Of a stretch of DNA of 64,000 nucleotides, positions 25,959 to 35,584 are shown one piece after another. Position 1 is the stretch's first letter. Every line of letters starts with the position of its first letter. The stretch comes from Planctomycetaceae bacterium (GTDB lineage: Bacteria; Planctomycetota; Phycisphaerae; Phycisphaerales; UBA1924), in NCBI GenBank assembly GCA_021294835.1, contig JAJTDF010000002.1, positions 1 through 64,000 on the forward strand, in the 5' to 3' direction. The notes under the pieces were generated by a model. It ran no database searches, was not told the DNA's origin, and saw nothing but the letters and a program-made list of their open reading frames with translations. The position numbers and the translations under genes were made by a program.

Positions 25959-27035
25959 ATGAGCAGCGAGAGGCCAGCACCTGCCGGGGAGGCGGGAGCC
26001 AAGCCCGCCAGCGGGACGCAGCCGGCACGCGCAGCGGCCGACGCGGGCTGGTGGCGCAAGGCGGTGTTCCTGCTCGCCGGCGCGGCGTGCGTGACGCCGT
26101 GGGTCTCGGCGGCGGGCGGGCTGGCCATCGGCATGGCGCTGGCGCTGCTGGGGCTGACGGCCTACGCGGCGCAGGGCAAAAAGCTCAGCCGGACGCTGAT
26201 TCAGGCCGGTGTGGTGCTGCTGGGGTTCTCAATTCCGCTGCAGGACATCGCCCGGGCGGGCACGACGGGTCTGGCGTTCGCCGCGGGGACGATCGTGCTG
26301 GTGTTCGCGCTCGGGTGGCTGTTGGGCACTTGGCTGCGGACCGAGCAGCGGCTGACGGCGCTGCTGTCGGCAGGCACGGCGATCTGCGGGGGGTCGGCAA
26401 TCGCCGCGACGGGGGCGGTGATCTCGGCATCGGCGGCGCAGATCTCGGTCGCGACGGCGACGGTCTTTCTGCTCAACGCCTGCGGCGTGTACGCGTACCC
26501 GCTCATCGGCCAGGCGCTGGGGCTGAGCCAGGAACAGTTCGGAGCGTGGGCGGCGGTGGGCATCCACGACGTGGCCGGGGTGGTGGCGGCGGGCAAGGCC
26601 TATGGCGACGTGGCGTTGCAGCAGGCGACGGTGATCAAACTGACGCGGGTGCTGTGGATCGTGCCGGTGGCGCTGGCGCTGGCCTGGTGGGTGCGGCGGT
26701 TGAGCACGGACGCGGGCAAGCGGGCGACGGGCACGCCGGTGCCGTGGTTCGTCGGGTTGTTTGTGCTGGCGTGCCTGATGCGGACGCTGGTGCCGGCTCT
26801 GGGTGAGAGTCAGCCATGGCTGGCGGGCATGCTGGGCGAGGGGCTGGGCAGCCCGGCGGCGGCGCTCAAGGCGGCCAGCAAGGCGATGCTGGGTGTGGCG
26901 CTCTTCCTCATCGGCGCGAGTCTTTCGCCGGCGGCAGTGCGGGCGGTGGGCTGGCGGCCCTTGGCGCAGGGCGTGCTGATGTGGCTGGCGGTGAGCGTGG
27001 TGGCCCTGCTGGTGGTGCGGGCCACGGTGGCTTGA
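25959..27035 (+). CDS. YeiH family putative sulfate exporter
   Basis: 358 residues with about ten hydrophobic segments. Family marks are GVVLLGFSIPL, SAGTAICGGSAIAATG, WAAVGIHDVAGVVAAGKAYG and the late ALFLIGASLSPAAVR. These proteins (TIGR00698) are annotated as putative sulfate exporters, with limited experimental support. The cytosolic N-terminal ~40 residues are Ala/Gly-rich. It follows the M32 peptidase by 7 bp and is convergent with an aminotransferase. Confidence 0.88.
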   Translation: MSSERPAPAGEAGAKPASGTQPARAAADAGWWRKAVFLLAGAACVTPWVSAAGGLAIGMALALLGLTAYAAQGKKLSRTLIQAGVVLLGFSIPLQDIARAGTTGLAFAAGTIVLVFALGWLLGTWLRTEQRLTALLSAGTAICGGSAIAATGAVISASAAQISVATATVFLLNACGVYAYPLIGQALGLSQEQFGAWAAVGIHDVAGVVAAGKAYGDVALQQATVIKLTRVLWIVPVALALAWWVRRLSTDAGKRATGTPVPWFVGLFVLACLMRTLVPALGESQPWLAGMLGEGLGSPAAALKAASKAMLGVALFLIGASLSPAAVRAVGWRPLAQGVLMWLAVSVVALLVVRATVA

Positions 27036-27048
27036 CGGCCCGGAGCCG

Positions 27049-28263
27049 TTAACCGATGGACGCGGCCATGCGGCGAATGCCCTCGGCGACGGTCTCGGGC
27101 CGCTTGCAGAAGGCGAAGCGCACGAGCGTGCGGCCGAGGTGGCGGGTGTGGTAGAACGCACTGGCGGGGATGGCGGCCACCTTGCGGGTGGCGATCAGCC
27201 GCTGCACGAACTCGAAGTCGTCGCTCTCGCCAAGCGGGGCGATGTCGGCCATGACGAAGTAGCCGGAGGGCGGGAAGTAGATGTCGCAGCCGAGCTTCAC
27301 CAGCGCGTCGGCGAGCAGGTCGCGGTTGGCGCGAAGGGTGGCGACCAGCGGTGACACGCACTCGGCCTCGCGGGCGAGGGCGGCGGCGATGCCGATCTGC
27401 AGCGCTGGAGCGACCGAGAAGGTCAGGAACTGGTGGGCGGCACGCACGCTGCGGGTCAGTTCCGGCGGGGCAACGGCCCAGCCGATCTTCCAGCCGGTCA
27501 GCGAAAAGGTCTTGCCCGCCGAAGACAGCGTGATGGTGCGCTCGGCCATGCCGGGCAGCGTCGCCAGGTGCACGTGGGGCAGGACCGGGTCGAAGGTGAG
27601 CCGCTCGTAGACGTCGTCGCAGATGGCGATGACATCGTGGGCGATGCACAGGTCGGCGATGAGTTGGAGTTCCTCGCGGGTGAAGACCTTGCCGGTGGGG
27701 TTGTGCGGCGTGTTGACGAGAATGGCCCGGGGCCCGGAGGCGAAGGCAGCGCGGAGCTGGGCCTCGTCGAAGCGGAAGGGCTCGCGGACGATGCCGACGC
27801 CGGCGGCGTGCTGCGGGCGGTGCAGCGTGACGGGGATCGGGCGGCAGCCAGCCATGACGATCGACGAGCGGTGGATGTCGAAGAACGGCTCGAAGAGGAT
27901 CACGCCGTCGCCGGGGTTGCAGGTGCCGAAGACGGCGGCCGGCAGGGCCTCGGTGCAGCCGCAGGTGACGGTGACGGAGGCATCGGCGTCGACCGGCAGG
28001 CCGGTGTCGCGTGTGAAACGCTCGGCGATGGCGCGGCGAAGGGCCGGCACGCCGGGCATGGGAGCGTACTGGTTGGGCTCGCGCAAGAGGGCTTCGGCCG
28101 CGGTCTGGCGGATGAACTCCGGGCCGTCAAAGTCGGGGAAGCCCTGCGACAGGTTCACGGCCTGGTGCTGGTTGGCCAGCGCCGTGATGGTGGTGAAGAT
28201 GTTGGTGCCGAAGGGGGCGAGCCGGTCGGCGATGCGCGGCCTGGGTGAAGCGGGCTGGGACAT
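27049..28263 (-). CDS. PLP-dependent class I/II aminotransferase (methionine/kynurenine aminotransferase-like)
   Basis: 404 residues. The fold type I signature is clear: SQGFPDFDGP, NTPHNPTGKVFTREE, CDDVYERLTFD and the PLP Lys in SSAGKTFSLTGWKIGW. The opening TNIFTTITALANQHQAVNLSQGFPDFD is typical of the YbdL/kynurenine aminotransferase group, which act on methionine or aromatic substrates. The MoxR gene ends 15 bp upstream on the same strand. Confidence 0.92.
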   Translation of the reverse strand: MSQPASPRPRIADRLAPFGTNIFTTITALANQHQAVNLSQGFPDFDGPEFIRQTAAEALLREPNQYAPMPGVPALRRAIAERFTRDTGLPVDADASVTVTCGCTEALPAAVFGTCNPGDGVILFEPFFDIHRSSIVMAGCRPIPVTLHRPQHAAGVGIVREPFRFDEAQLRAAFASGPRAILVNTPHNPTGKVFTREELQLIADLCIAHDVIAICDDVYERLTFDPVLPHVHLATLPGMAERTITLSSAGKTFSLTGWKIGWAVAPPELTRSVRAAHQFLTFSVAPALQIGIAAALAREAECVSPLVATLRANRDLLADALVKLGCDIYFPPSGYFVMADIAPLGESDDFEFVQRLIATRKVAAIPASAFYHTRHLGRTLVRFAFCKRPETVAEGIRRMAASIG

Positions 28264-28278
28264 GGGAGCGGGTCCGTG

Positions 28279-29214
28279 TCAGGCCGGGCTGGGAACGGTG
28301 CGGAGGATGGCGCGGAGGATGCCCTCGGTGACCGAGCCGCCCCCGACAGAGCCGGGCACGGCGGCCCGGGCGAGCACGCGGTGGGCGCACACGGGGATGA
28401 CGTTGTCGTGGATGTCCTCGGGGATCACGTACTCGCGACCGTTGAGCAGGGCGGTGGCCTTGGCGGCCTGGCTGAGGGCCAGTGATGCACGCGGGGAGAT
28501 GCCAAGCTGCAATTGCTCGTGCCCACGGGTGGCGCGAGCGATCTCGATGATGTAGTCGACCAGCGTGTCATCCATGCGAACGGCGTCGACGCGGTTCTGC
28601 ATGGCGATCACGTCGCTGGCGTGCATCACCGGGCGGAGATTCGGCAGGCTGTTGGCGGCGGGGCGGGTCTTGATGACGGTGGCCTCGTCCTGCGGGCTGG
28701 GGTAGCCGAGGCTGATACGCATCAGGAAGCGGTCGAGCTGGTTCTCGGGAAGGGTGTAGGTGCCTTCAAAGTCGGTGGGGTTCTGGGTGGCGACAAGCAT
28801 GAAGGGCCGTTCGAGCGCGTAGGTGGTGCCGTCGACGGTGACGGAGGACTCGTTCATGACCTCCAGCAGGGCGGTCTGGGTTCGGGGTGTGGCGCGGTTG
28901 ATCTCGTCGGCCAGGACGATGTTGGCGAAGACGGGGCCCCGCTTGAACTCGAAGGTACCGGTCTCCTTGCGGTAGATCGACACGCCGACGATGTCGGAGG
29001 GAAGCAGATCCGGCGAAAGCTGGATGCGGGCGAAGGAGCAGTCGATGCTGCGGGCGAGGGCGTTGGCCAGCAGCGTCTTGCCGACGCCGGGCACGTCCTC
29101 GATGAGGCAGTGGCCCCGTGCCAGCAGGCAGACGATCAGGCGATCCACGGCCGGGCGGGCGCCGACGTAGACGGAGGCGATGGATTCACGCAGGCGATCG
29201 ATGGACGGGTGCAT
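28279..29214 (-). CDS. MoxR family AAA+ ATPase
   Basis: 311 residues from the ATG at 29214. Walker A is EDVPGVGKTLLAN, Walker B VLADEINRATPRTQTALLEVM, and sensor 1 is ATQNPTDFEGTYTLPENQLDRFL. MoxR ATPases act as chaperones or metal inserters, usually beside DUF58 and VWA-domain genes. Neither partner is next to it here, as an aminotransferase follows. The family is abundant in planctomycetes. Confidence 0.94.
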   Translation of the reverse strand: MHPSIDRLRESIASVYVGARPAVDRLIVCLLARGHCLIEDVPGVGKTLLANALARSIDCSFARIQLSPDLLPSDIVGVSIYRKETGTFEFKRGPVFANIVLADEINRATPRTQTALLEVMNESSVTVDGTTYALERPFMLVATQNPTDFEGTYTLPENQLDRFLMRISLGYPSPQDEATVIKTRPAANSLPNLRPVMHASDVIAMQNRVDAVRMDDTLVDYIIEIARATRGHEQLQLGISPRASLALSQAAKATALLNGREYVIPEDIHDNVIPVCAHRVLARAAVPGSVGGGSVTEGILRAILRTVPSPA

Positions 29215-29403
29215 GTTCGGGGCAAGCGTACTCACCGGCCGGCCCGGCTGGCTCGCGTGTGCGATCCGCCCAAGTTGGGGGTGATGCGACTGTCCGGCTT
29301 GCCCAGCTTTCCTGCCAATCGCACCCGGCGGAACCGCCGCAACGGCGGCCTGCCCTCGCGGTGCGGGCGGTTTGGGGGGCGGACCGCCAGTATCATCCCG
29401 CTC

Positions 29404-30483
29404 TTGTCCGACCCGCACGTCCCCAACTCGACAACCCCAGCCGGGTCCTACCCCCCGCCCCATCGGAACCAGTTGTCGCCCCCATCGCAGCCGATCGCGT
29501 CATTGGCGGCAACGGACCGGCACGGCTCCGGCGGGTCAACCGAACCGCAGGCCGCGGGTGTGCGCGGCCTGTCTGAACGGCTGACCGGCCGGCTCCCGTG
29601 CGTGAATTGCCGGTACGACCTGCAGTCGCTGTCCATTCTGGATCGCTGCCCGGAGTGCGGAACACCGGTGCAGGTGACGATTCTGGCGGTGGTGGACCCG
29701 ATGGCCGACGAACTGCAGGCGATCCGCCGGCCGCAGTTGGTTGCCGTGGGGCTGGTGGTCTGGCCGCTGGCAGCGTTGCTGGCCGTCAGTCTGACCTGGG
29801 CGGTGGGGATCGGCCAGGCGCTTGCGACCTATCGGCCGCTGACGGGCTGGCCGATGGCACCGGGCCAGCTGGCGGGCTGGGTGGCGGGGCTGGTGTGTGT
29901 TTCCGGCCTGGCAGCGACAGTGCTGATTGCGCCGCACAAGGGGCTGCCCCGCAAGACACGGCTGCTGACGGCGCTGGCGGTATCGGCGCATGCTCCGCTG
30001 GCCTGGCTCACTTTCAGGCTTGACGCTCTCTCAGCCATGGGCTCGCGCAACGGTGAGCCGGCGTGGTGGACCCCCTGGCCGGCACGAACGGCGGTGCGGG
30101 CAGCAGCGCTGGGGCTGATCGTGTTCATTCTGCTCGGGCTGCGCCCGCACGCTCGGGTGCTGGTGCACCGGTGCCTGGCGATGCGCGCCGGCCGGGTTGA
30201 TCGTCAGACCATGCTGGCCATGGTGGCGGCGGTCTGCCTGCTGATGGCGGGCGACGGGATTGGGGCGATTGCGTATGGCGGCCGACCGCACCTGGAGATT
30301 CTGGCAACTGCCGCGGTGGTGCTGTCGCTGGTGGGGGCGATCCTGCTGACCATCGGGCTGGCGGGATCGCTGGTGGATGGCGTGCGGATCGCCAGCGCGG
30401 TGCTTCGGCCTGCACGGGGCACTCGCCATTTGTTTTCACCGGATGCGGACGGATCGATGCCTGCAGAACGGGAGCAAACGTGA
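29404..30483 (+). CDS. zinc-ribbon multi-spanning membrane protein, unknown function
   Basis: About 359 residues from a TTG at 29404; a GTG at 29560 or an ATG at 29284 are other possible starts. A zinc ribbon (CVNCRYDLQSLSILDRCPECG) precedes roughly seven hydrophobic helices. Zinc ribbon plus membrane domain is a common planctomycete arrangement of unknown role. Its stop overlaps the GTG of the zincin gene (GTGA), so the two are coupled. It is divergent from moxR. Confidence 0.75.
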   Translation: MSDPHVPNSTTPAGSYPPPHRNQLSPPSQPIASLAATDRHGSGGSTEPQAAGVRGLSERLTGRLPCVNCRYDLQSLSILDRCPECGTPVQVTILAVVDPMADELQAIRRPQLVAVGLVVWPLAALLAVSLTWAVGIGQALATYRPLTGWPMAPGQLAGWVAGLVCVSGLAATVLIAPHKGLPRKTRLLTALAVSAHAPLAWLTFRLDALSAMGSRNGEPAWWTPWPARTAVRAAALGLIVFILLGLRPHARVLVHRCLAMRAGRVDRQTMLAMVAAVCLLMAGDGIGAIAYGGRPHLEILATAAVVLSLVGAILLTIGLAGSLVDGVRIASAVLRPARGTRHLFSPDADGSMPAEREQT

Positions 30484-30908
30484 ACCGGACGCAGCAGGAA
30501 CGCTTCGATGCTCTGCTGGAGGAGGCATTGGAAGGGCTCCCCCCGGGCGTTGCGCAGGTCATTGAGGAGATGCCGGTCATCGTGGAGGATCGGCCCAGCG
30601 ATGAACTGATGGCGGAACTGCGGCGTCAGGGGGTCATCGGCCCGGATGACCGCCCTGGAGGATCCGGGGATGAACCGATGGGGCTGCACAGCGGGATCGC
30701 GATCACCGAGCGGAGCGTGGAAGGGCCGGTTCCACTCCCGTCGACCGTGCACATTTTTCGCGAGCCGATCGTCGAGTTCGCCGGCGGCTGGGACGCCCCC
30801 GACGCGGATGATGCCATCTACGAAGAGATCCGCATCACGCTGCTGCACGAGATCGGACACCACTTCGGGCTGGACGAGGATGACCTCGAGGGTCTGGGTT
30901 ACGCGTGA
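30480..30908 (+). CDS. zincin-like metallopeptidase, small (PF06262 type)
   Basis: 142 residues from a GTG overlapping the upstream stop. It matches the minimal bacterial zincin family: FDALLEEALEGLPPGVAQVIEEMPVIVED, an IHIF-like strand and the zinc site LLHEIGHHFGLDEDDLEGLGY (HExxHxxGxxE). It has no signal, so it is cytosolic. Substrates of the family are unknown. Confidence 0.9.
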   Translation: MNRTQQERFDALLEEALEGLPPGVAQVIEEMPVIVEDRPSDELMAELRRQGVIGPDDRPGGSGDEPMGLHSGIAITERSVEGPVPLPSTVHIFREPIVEFAGGWDAPDADDAIYEEIRITLLHEIGHHFGLDEDDLEGLGYA

Positions 30909-30915
30909 CCGCTCG

Positions 30916-32643
30916 TCATGCGGCTCGTCGGGATGACTGGAGTACGGCGACGATGGCCTCGGTCATGATGCTGCTCTCAAGCGGCTTCATCAGATGACCG
31001 TCCATCCCCGCCTGCATGCAGCGGTCGCGATCAATCGCCTCGGATGACGCCGTGAGCGCGATGATGCGAATCGGGCTCCCGTCGCGACCCAGTGGCCCCC
31101 GCTCGGCCTCAGCCCGGCGGATGGTCCGGGTGGCCTCGATGCCGTCCATGACGGGCATCTGACAGTCCATGAGCACCACATCATGCCGACCACTGAGAAC
31201 CTCTTCAACGGCGTGACGACCGTCGCCGACGCTGACAACGCTGCAACCGGCCTCCTTGAGCAGTTCCGAGGCGATGATCTGATTCACGTCGTCATCCTCG
31301 GCGATCAGGACGCGGACGCCGCGACGCTCGGCGATGAGCCGACCCATGCTTGTGCCGTGATCGATGTCGACCGGGTCCAGCGAGCGGTGCCAGGCGGCCA
31401 TCGCTGAGGAGAGGGCATCGATGACGGTGTCCTCGGTGGTGGGCCGGTCGAGTACAGCGCTGACGCCGCTGGTGCGGAGTTGCAGGGCTTCGGCTGGCGT
31501 GGGGGACGTGGGCACTGATGCCACGACGATCATCGACGGACCGTTCGGACTGTTGATCAGGGTCTGGGCGAGGTCGCCGGCGCGGCGGGTATCGGAGACG
31601 GCGAGCACCACGCACACCGCTGTGGCTCTGCTTTCAACAGCGCGACCGACCGCATCGTAAAGAGCATCGGGCCGGGTCAACAGCTGGCAGTCAAGGCCGA
31701 GCCCGATGAGCACATCGGCAATCGTCGCTCCGGCCTCACCATCCTCTGCAAAGATGAAGTGGCGAAGCGATCGCAGATCGACGGGCTGCGTTTCCTGCTC
31801 TCCGGCCTGAACAATGAGACGGGCCGTGAACCAGAATGTGGTTCCGCGACCGGGCTCGCTGGCGACGCCGATCTGGCCGTTCATCAGCGACACCAGATGC
31901 TTGCACAGTGCAAGCCCCATGTCGGGCCCGGCGAGGTCGCCGGCATCCACCGACTCAGCGATGGCCCGGAACAGCCGCTCGATGCGGTCGGCGGGGACGC
32001 CGCAGCCGGAGTCAGACACCACAAAGCGAACCGTGGCCTCCTCGCCCTCGCGACGGTCGAGGACTGCACGGATGGCAATGCCGCCCTTGACGGTGAAACG
32101 CAGGGCAGCCCAGGTCAGGTTGAGCAGAATCTGTCGCAGGCGGACGGCATCGCCGATGACGTTGCGGGGCACATCGGGGGCCGCTTCACAACTGATGTGT
32201 ACGCCCCGGGCCTGCGCCTGGGGCAGGACGACCGCGGTGATCTGCTTGCAGAGCTCGTGCAGATCGACCGGCTCGGCATCAAGTTGCAGTCGTCCATCGC
32301 GTGCCCGCCGATAGTCGTCCGCATCCGAGAGCAGCGCGAGAATGGTGTCGGAAGCGGCTTTGGCCATCTGCACGTAGCGGCTTTGTCGATCGGTCAGGCC
32401 GGTGCGCTGCAGAAGGGCCAGGGCCCCGATGATGGTGTGAAGCGGTGTGCGGACATCAAAGCCGCCGGCGGTGAGCAGACGGTCGGACGCGCGTCGCCAG
32501 TACCGCTTGGGTGTCGGACATTCGGGGCCAATGCCGCCGGTACATGCTGACGGGCGTGGAGTCTCCTCGGCGGTTGAAGGGACCGCTGGACGGGGTACCG
32601 GATTCTGCGTCCACGACTCGCTCAAAGTGTGCTCAGTCAGCAA
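30916..32643 (-). CDS. degenerate hybrid histidine kinase / response regulator
   Basis: 575 residues (TTG start, weak Shine-Dalgarno, so the start is uncertain). Order: H-box helix (61-69), HATPase (~125-275), a receiver-like domain without a clear acceptor (~291-415) and a C-terminal receiver domain (~443-570) with Asp493 in LMDCQMPVMDG and Lys553. The H-box reads GFDVRTPLH where kinases have SHE(L/I)RTPLN, so the phosphorylated His is replaced by Phe62. The N-box has Ala179 where the Mg-binding Asn is expected. The G1 box (DSGCG) is kept. It probably binds but does not turn over ATP, and may be an allosteric or scaffold protein. It has no membrane or sensor domain. Confidence 0.85.
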   Translation of the reverse strand: MLTEHTLSESWTQNPVPRPAVPSTAEETPRPSACTGGIGPECPTPKRYWRRASDRLLTAGGFDVRTPLHTIIGALALLQRTGLTDRQSRYVQMAKAASDTILALLSDADDYRRARDGRLQLDAEPVDLHELCKQITAVVLPQAQARGVHISCEAAPDVPRNVIGDAVRLRQILLNLTWAALRFTVKGGIAIRAVLDRREGEEATVRFVVSDSGCGVPADRIERLFRAIAESVDAGDLAGPDMGLALCKHLVSLMNGQIGVASEPGRGTTFWFTARLIVQAGEQETQPVDLRSLRHFIFAEDGEAGATIADVLIGLGLDCQLLTRPDALYDAVGRAVESRATAVCVVLAVSDTRRAGDLAQTLINSPNGPSMIVVASVPTSPTPAEALQLRTSGVSAVLDRPTTEDTVIDALSSAMAAWHRSLDPVDIDHGTSMGRLIAERRGVRVLIAEDDDVNQIIASELLKEAGCSVVSVGDGRHAVEEVLSGRHDVVLMDCQMPVMDGIEATRTIRRAEAERGPLGRDGSPIRIIALTASSEAIDRDRCMQAGMDGHLMKPLESSIMTEAIVAVLQSSRRAA

Positions 32644-32867
32644 CCAGCCGACGAGGCCGGCAATGAAGCCCGGACAGAATACTGATTGATGGGTATCGAC
32701 CGGGCCGCGGAGGGCCTTTGGAAGCGGACTCCGGGAAACACAAGCGGGTCACAGCTTCTAGGACCAGCGAGACCGTCGAAACGGCCCACCCTAAGTCCAT
32801 CTTCTGAGTATCCAACCGCGAATCAGATCTACGGAAGTCGGCCACAGCGTCGACCAGCGAGCGGGGC

Positions 32868-33086
32868 TCAGCCAGCGGGAGGAAGCGAAGAGCGCCCGGC
32901 GTCTGCTGTGGATGATGTCGGAGGCCTTGCGGATGAGTGAGCAGCGTCCTGATCCTCGGTAAGGATGCGAAGCGCCGGGGTGTCCAGATCGTCGTATTGG
33001 CCGCCCCGAACGGCGCGGGCGAACGCGTAGACCGCCAGAGCGGCCAGGCCGATGGCCAGCGGGAGGATGATGAAGATCACTTCCAT
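32868..33086 (-). CDS. ccoS: cbb3 oxidase maturation protein CcoS
   Basis: 72 residues. An N-terminal membrane helix (MEVIFIILPLAIGLAALAVYAFARAV) is followed by GQYDDLDTPALRIL, the family signature. CcoS is needed for haem and copper cofactor insertion into CcoN. It is the last gene of the cco operon and overlaps the end of ccoI by 10 bp. Confidence 0.93.
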   Translation of the reverse strand: MEVIFIILPLAIGLAALAVYAFARAVRGGQYDDLDTPALRILTEDQDAAHSSARPPTSSTADAGRSSLPPAG

Positions 33087-35584
33087 GCGGAGGTTCCGAA
33101 GGTGCGCGAGCGGAGCGCGATGGCCAGGACGGTCAGCGAACTGGCCGGCATGACGATGGCGGCGATGATGGGATTGATGACGCCGAGGACGGCGCAGGAG
33201 CCGGCGACGACGTTGTAGAATAGCGAGGCCCACAGGGTGCGGCGGACCACCCGAAGGGTGCGGTGCGAGGCGTCGACCAATTCGGCGACGGCCTCCAGGC
33301 CGGGCCGGTTGAGGTACACATCGGCGGCGGCGAGGCTGGCCTCGGCCCCGCCATGCACGGCGATGCCGACGGTGGACGCGGAGAGGGCCGCGGCGTCGTT
33401 CACGCCGTCGCCGACCATGACGACCGGCCCGTGCTGCAGGGCCTCGCGGACGCGGGCGAGCTTGCCCTCGGGGCTGACCCCGCCGAAGAGGCGATCTTCG
33501 GGCAGCCCGAGAGCGCTGCCGACGCGGGCGACCACGCTCTGCTCGTCACCGGAGACGATGGCGGGCTTGAATCCGATGGCGGAAAGGTGATCGATGACCG
33601 GCCGGGCGGAGTCGCGGAGGGGATCGCCAAGGGCGAACAGGGCGCGGGCCCGGCCATCGACGGCGACCATCACGGGCGAAAGGCCCTGGGTGGCGGCGAG
33701 TTCCGCCCACGCGTGGGCATGGGGCGGAACGGTGACCCCGAGGCGGTGCATCATGGCGCGGGAGCCGACGGCGACCGGCAAGCCGCTCACGGTGGCCTGG
33801 ATGCCCTCACCCAGGACCGAGCACACGCCCTGGGCGTGCAGGTCGGGGAGATCCAGCGGCCGACAGGCGGAGACGATGGCGCGGGCGGCCGGGTGGCTGC
33901 TGGTGCGTTCAACGGCCTGGGCCATGGCCAGGGCCTCGCGGCCGCCCTCGACCCAGGCGGCGGAGAGGCGACCGATGGTCAGCGTGCCGGTCTTGTCGAG
34001 CAGCAACGAGCCGGGCTGGGCCAGTTTCTCGAAGACCTCGCCGCCCTTGATGAGCACGCCCCGCTTGGCGGCGCGGCCGATGTTGATGGCGAAGACCAGC
34101 GGAGCGGCGAGCCCCAGAGCGCAGGGGCAGGTGACGATCAGCAGGGCGACAGCGTGATCGACGGCGTGAGCCGGATCCACGAAGAACCAGCCGATGAGCG
34201 TGAGAACGGCGATGATGGAGACGCCGATCACAAAGCGGCCGGCGACGCGGTCGGTGAACTGGATGATGCCGGGCTTGGAGCGGGAGCCGTCTTCGACGAG
34301 CTTCATCAGTTTGGCCGCGGCGGTGTCCTCGCCGGTGGCGATGGCCCGAAGACGGATGGGGGCGGCGAGGTTGACCACGCCGGCCTGTACCAGATCATCG
34401 ACATTGACGGCGACGGGGGCCGACTCGCCGGTCATGATGGAGCGATCCAGACTGGAGCGGCCGGTGATCACCACGCCATCGACGGGGACGCTGTCGCCGG
34501 CGAGCACTTCAACTGTCTCGCCAACCTGGACGGACTGGCTGGGAACGACCTTGATCCCGCCGTCGCGGAGAACGCGGGCGGTGGACGGGGTGAGGGCGTA
34601 GAGCAGTTCGACGGCGTCGGCGGTGGTGCGTTGCTGGCGGTACTGGATGAAGCGGCCGACCAACAGCAGGAAGACCAGGACGGTGAGGGAATCGAAGTAG
34701 ATCTCACCCTGGCCGAGCACACCGTTGACGATGCCCTGGATGCCGCCGGCGAGCAGGCCCATGGCGATGGGGAGATCCAGATTTGGGCTGCGGGTGCGGA
34801 CGGCGGCCCAGGCGTTGCGGAAGAAGACGGCCCCGGGCCAGCACAGCGAGAGCACCCCCAAGCCGGTGGAGAGCCAGTTGAAAAACGTCAGGTACTCGCC
34901 GGCGAGCGGACCGGTAACGCTGCCATAGAGCGCAAAGGCGATCACCATCACGTTGCCGGCGATGGCGCCGGCGACGCCGATGCGGATCAGTTGTCGCCGG
35001 TCCTCGCGGGCACGGACTTCGCGGCCGGTGCGGTCCTTGGCGGCGTGCGGGCGGTAGCCGAGGCTGTCGACGGTGCGGGCGACGCTGGAGAGGGGGACCT
35101 GGGCGGGGTCGTAGACGACGGTGAGCAGGTTGCGGCGGAACTGGACCGACGCCGAAGCGACGCCGGGGCAAACGGCGGGGAGTTTCTCAAGCAGCCAGAC
35201 GCAGGCGGCGCAATGCAGGCCCTCGATGGCAAACTGGGCGGTCTTGAGGGTGCCGCCGCAGGGGCGGCAGTAGATCTCGGCGAAGGCGGGCTCGTCGAAC
35301 TCTTCAAAGCGGCTGCCGGTGCCTTTGGCCTGGGCGGCGGCGCCGGTGGGCGAGCCGGTGGCGCGGGCGAGGTCGTAGTAGCGTTCAAGCCCGGCGGAAT
35401 GGATGATCTGGAAGGCGGTGCGGCAGGCGCGGCAGCAGAACTGGTCGGCGGCGTTCTGCTCGATGAGACCGGCGGGCACGGGCAGAGAGCAGTGCCGACA
35501 GGCGATGCGCCCGGGGGGCTGAGCGGTTGGAGCCGCCCCGCCGCCCCGGAGCGCGTCGCCGGCTTGGAGCAGAGAGGAGATCAC
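33077..35584 (-). CDS. ccoI: copper-transporting P1B-type ATPase CcoI (FixI)
   Basis: 835 residues from a GTG that overlaps the previous stop (GTGA). An N-terminal Cys-rich region (CRHCSLPVP, CCRACRTAF) and a heavy-metal-associated domain (GLHCAACVWLL) precede the eight-helix core. That core has the CPC ion site (VTCPCALGLAAPL), phosphorylation loop DKTGTLT, TGES and hinge GDGVNDAAAL. It moves copper for assembly of the cbb3 oxidase binuclear centre. The N-terminal zinc-ribbon-like region is common in CcoI. It lies between safE and ccoS. Confidence 0.95.
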   Translation of the reverse strand: MISSLLQAGDALRGGGAAPTAQPPGRIACRHCSLPVPAGLIEQNAADQFCCRACRTAFQIIHSAGLERYYDLARATGSPTGAAAQAKGTGSRFEEFDEPAFAEIYCRPCGGTLKTAQFAIEGLHCAACVWLLEKLPAVCPGVASASVQFRRNLLTVVYDPAQVPLSSVARTVDSLGYRPHAAKDRTGREVRAREDRRQLIRIGVAGAIAGNVMVIAFALYGSVTGPLAGEYLTFFNWLSTGLGVLSLCWPGAVFFRNAWAAVRTRSPNLDLPIAMGLLAGGIQGIVNGVLGQGEIYFDSLTVLVFLLLVGRFIQYRQQRTTADAVELLYALTPSTARVLRDGGIKVVPSQSVQVGETVEVLAGDSVPVDGVVITGRSSLDRSIMTGESAPVAVNVDDLVQAGVVNLAAPIRLRAIATGEDTAAAKLMKLVEDGSRSKPGIIQFTDRVAGRFVIGVSIIAVLTLIGWFFVDPAHAVDHAVALLIVTCPCALGLAAPLVFAINIGRAAKRGVLIKGGEVFEKLAQPGSLLLDKTGTLTIGRLSAAWVEGGREALAMAQAVERTSSHPAARAIVSACRPLDLPDLHAQGVCSVLGEGIQATVSGLPVAVGSRAMMHRLGVTVPPHAHAWAELAATQGLSPVMVAVDGRARALFALGDPLRDSARPVIDHLSAIGFKPAIVSGDEQSVVARVGSALGLPEDRLFGGVSPEGKLARVREALQHGPVVMVGDGVNDAAALSASTVGIAVHGGAEASLAAADVYLNRPGLEAVAELVDASHRTLRVVRRTLWASLFYNVVAGSCAVLGVINPIIAAIVMPASSLTVLAIALRSRTFGTSAWK

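Noticed and set aside
27035-27049. ACGGC/GCCGT hairpin at the end of the YeiH-type gene
   Set aside because: Short stem, no T-run and it touches the aminotransferase stop; too weak to call a terminator.
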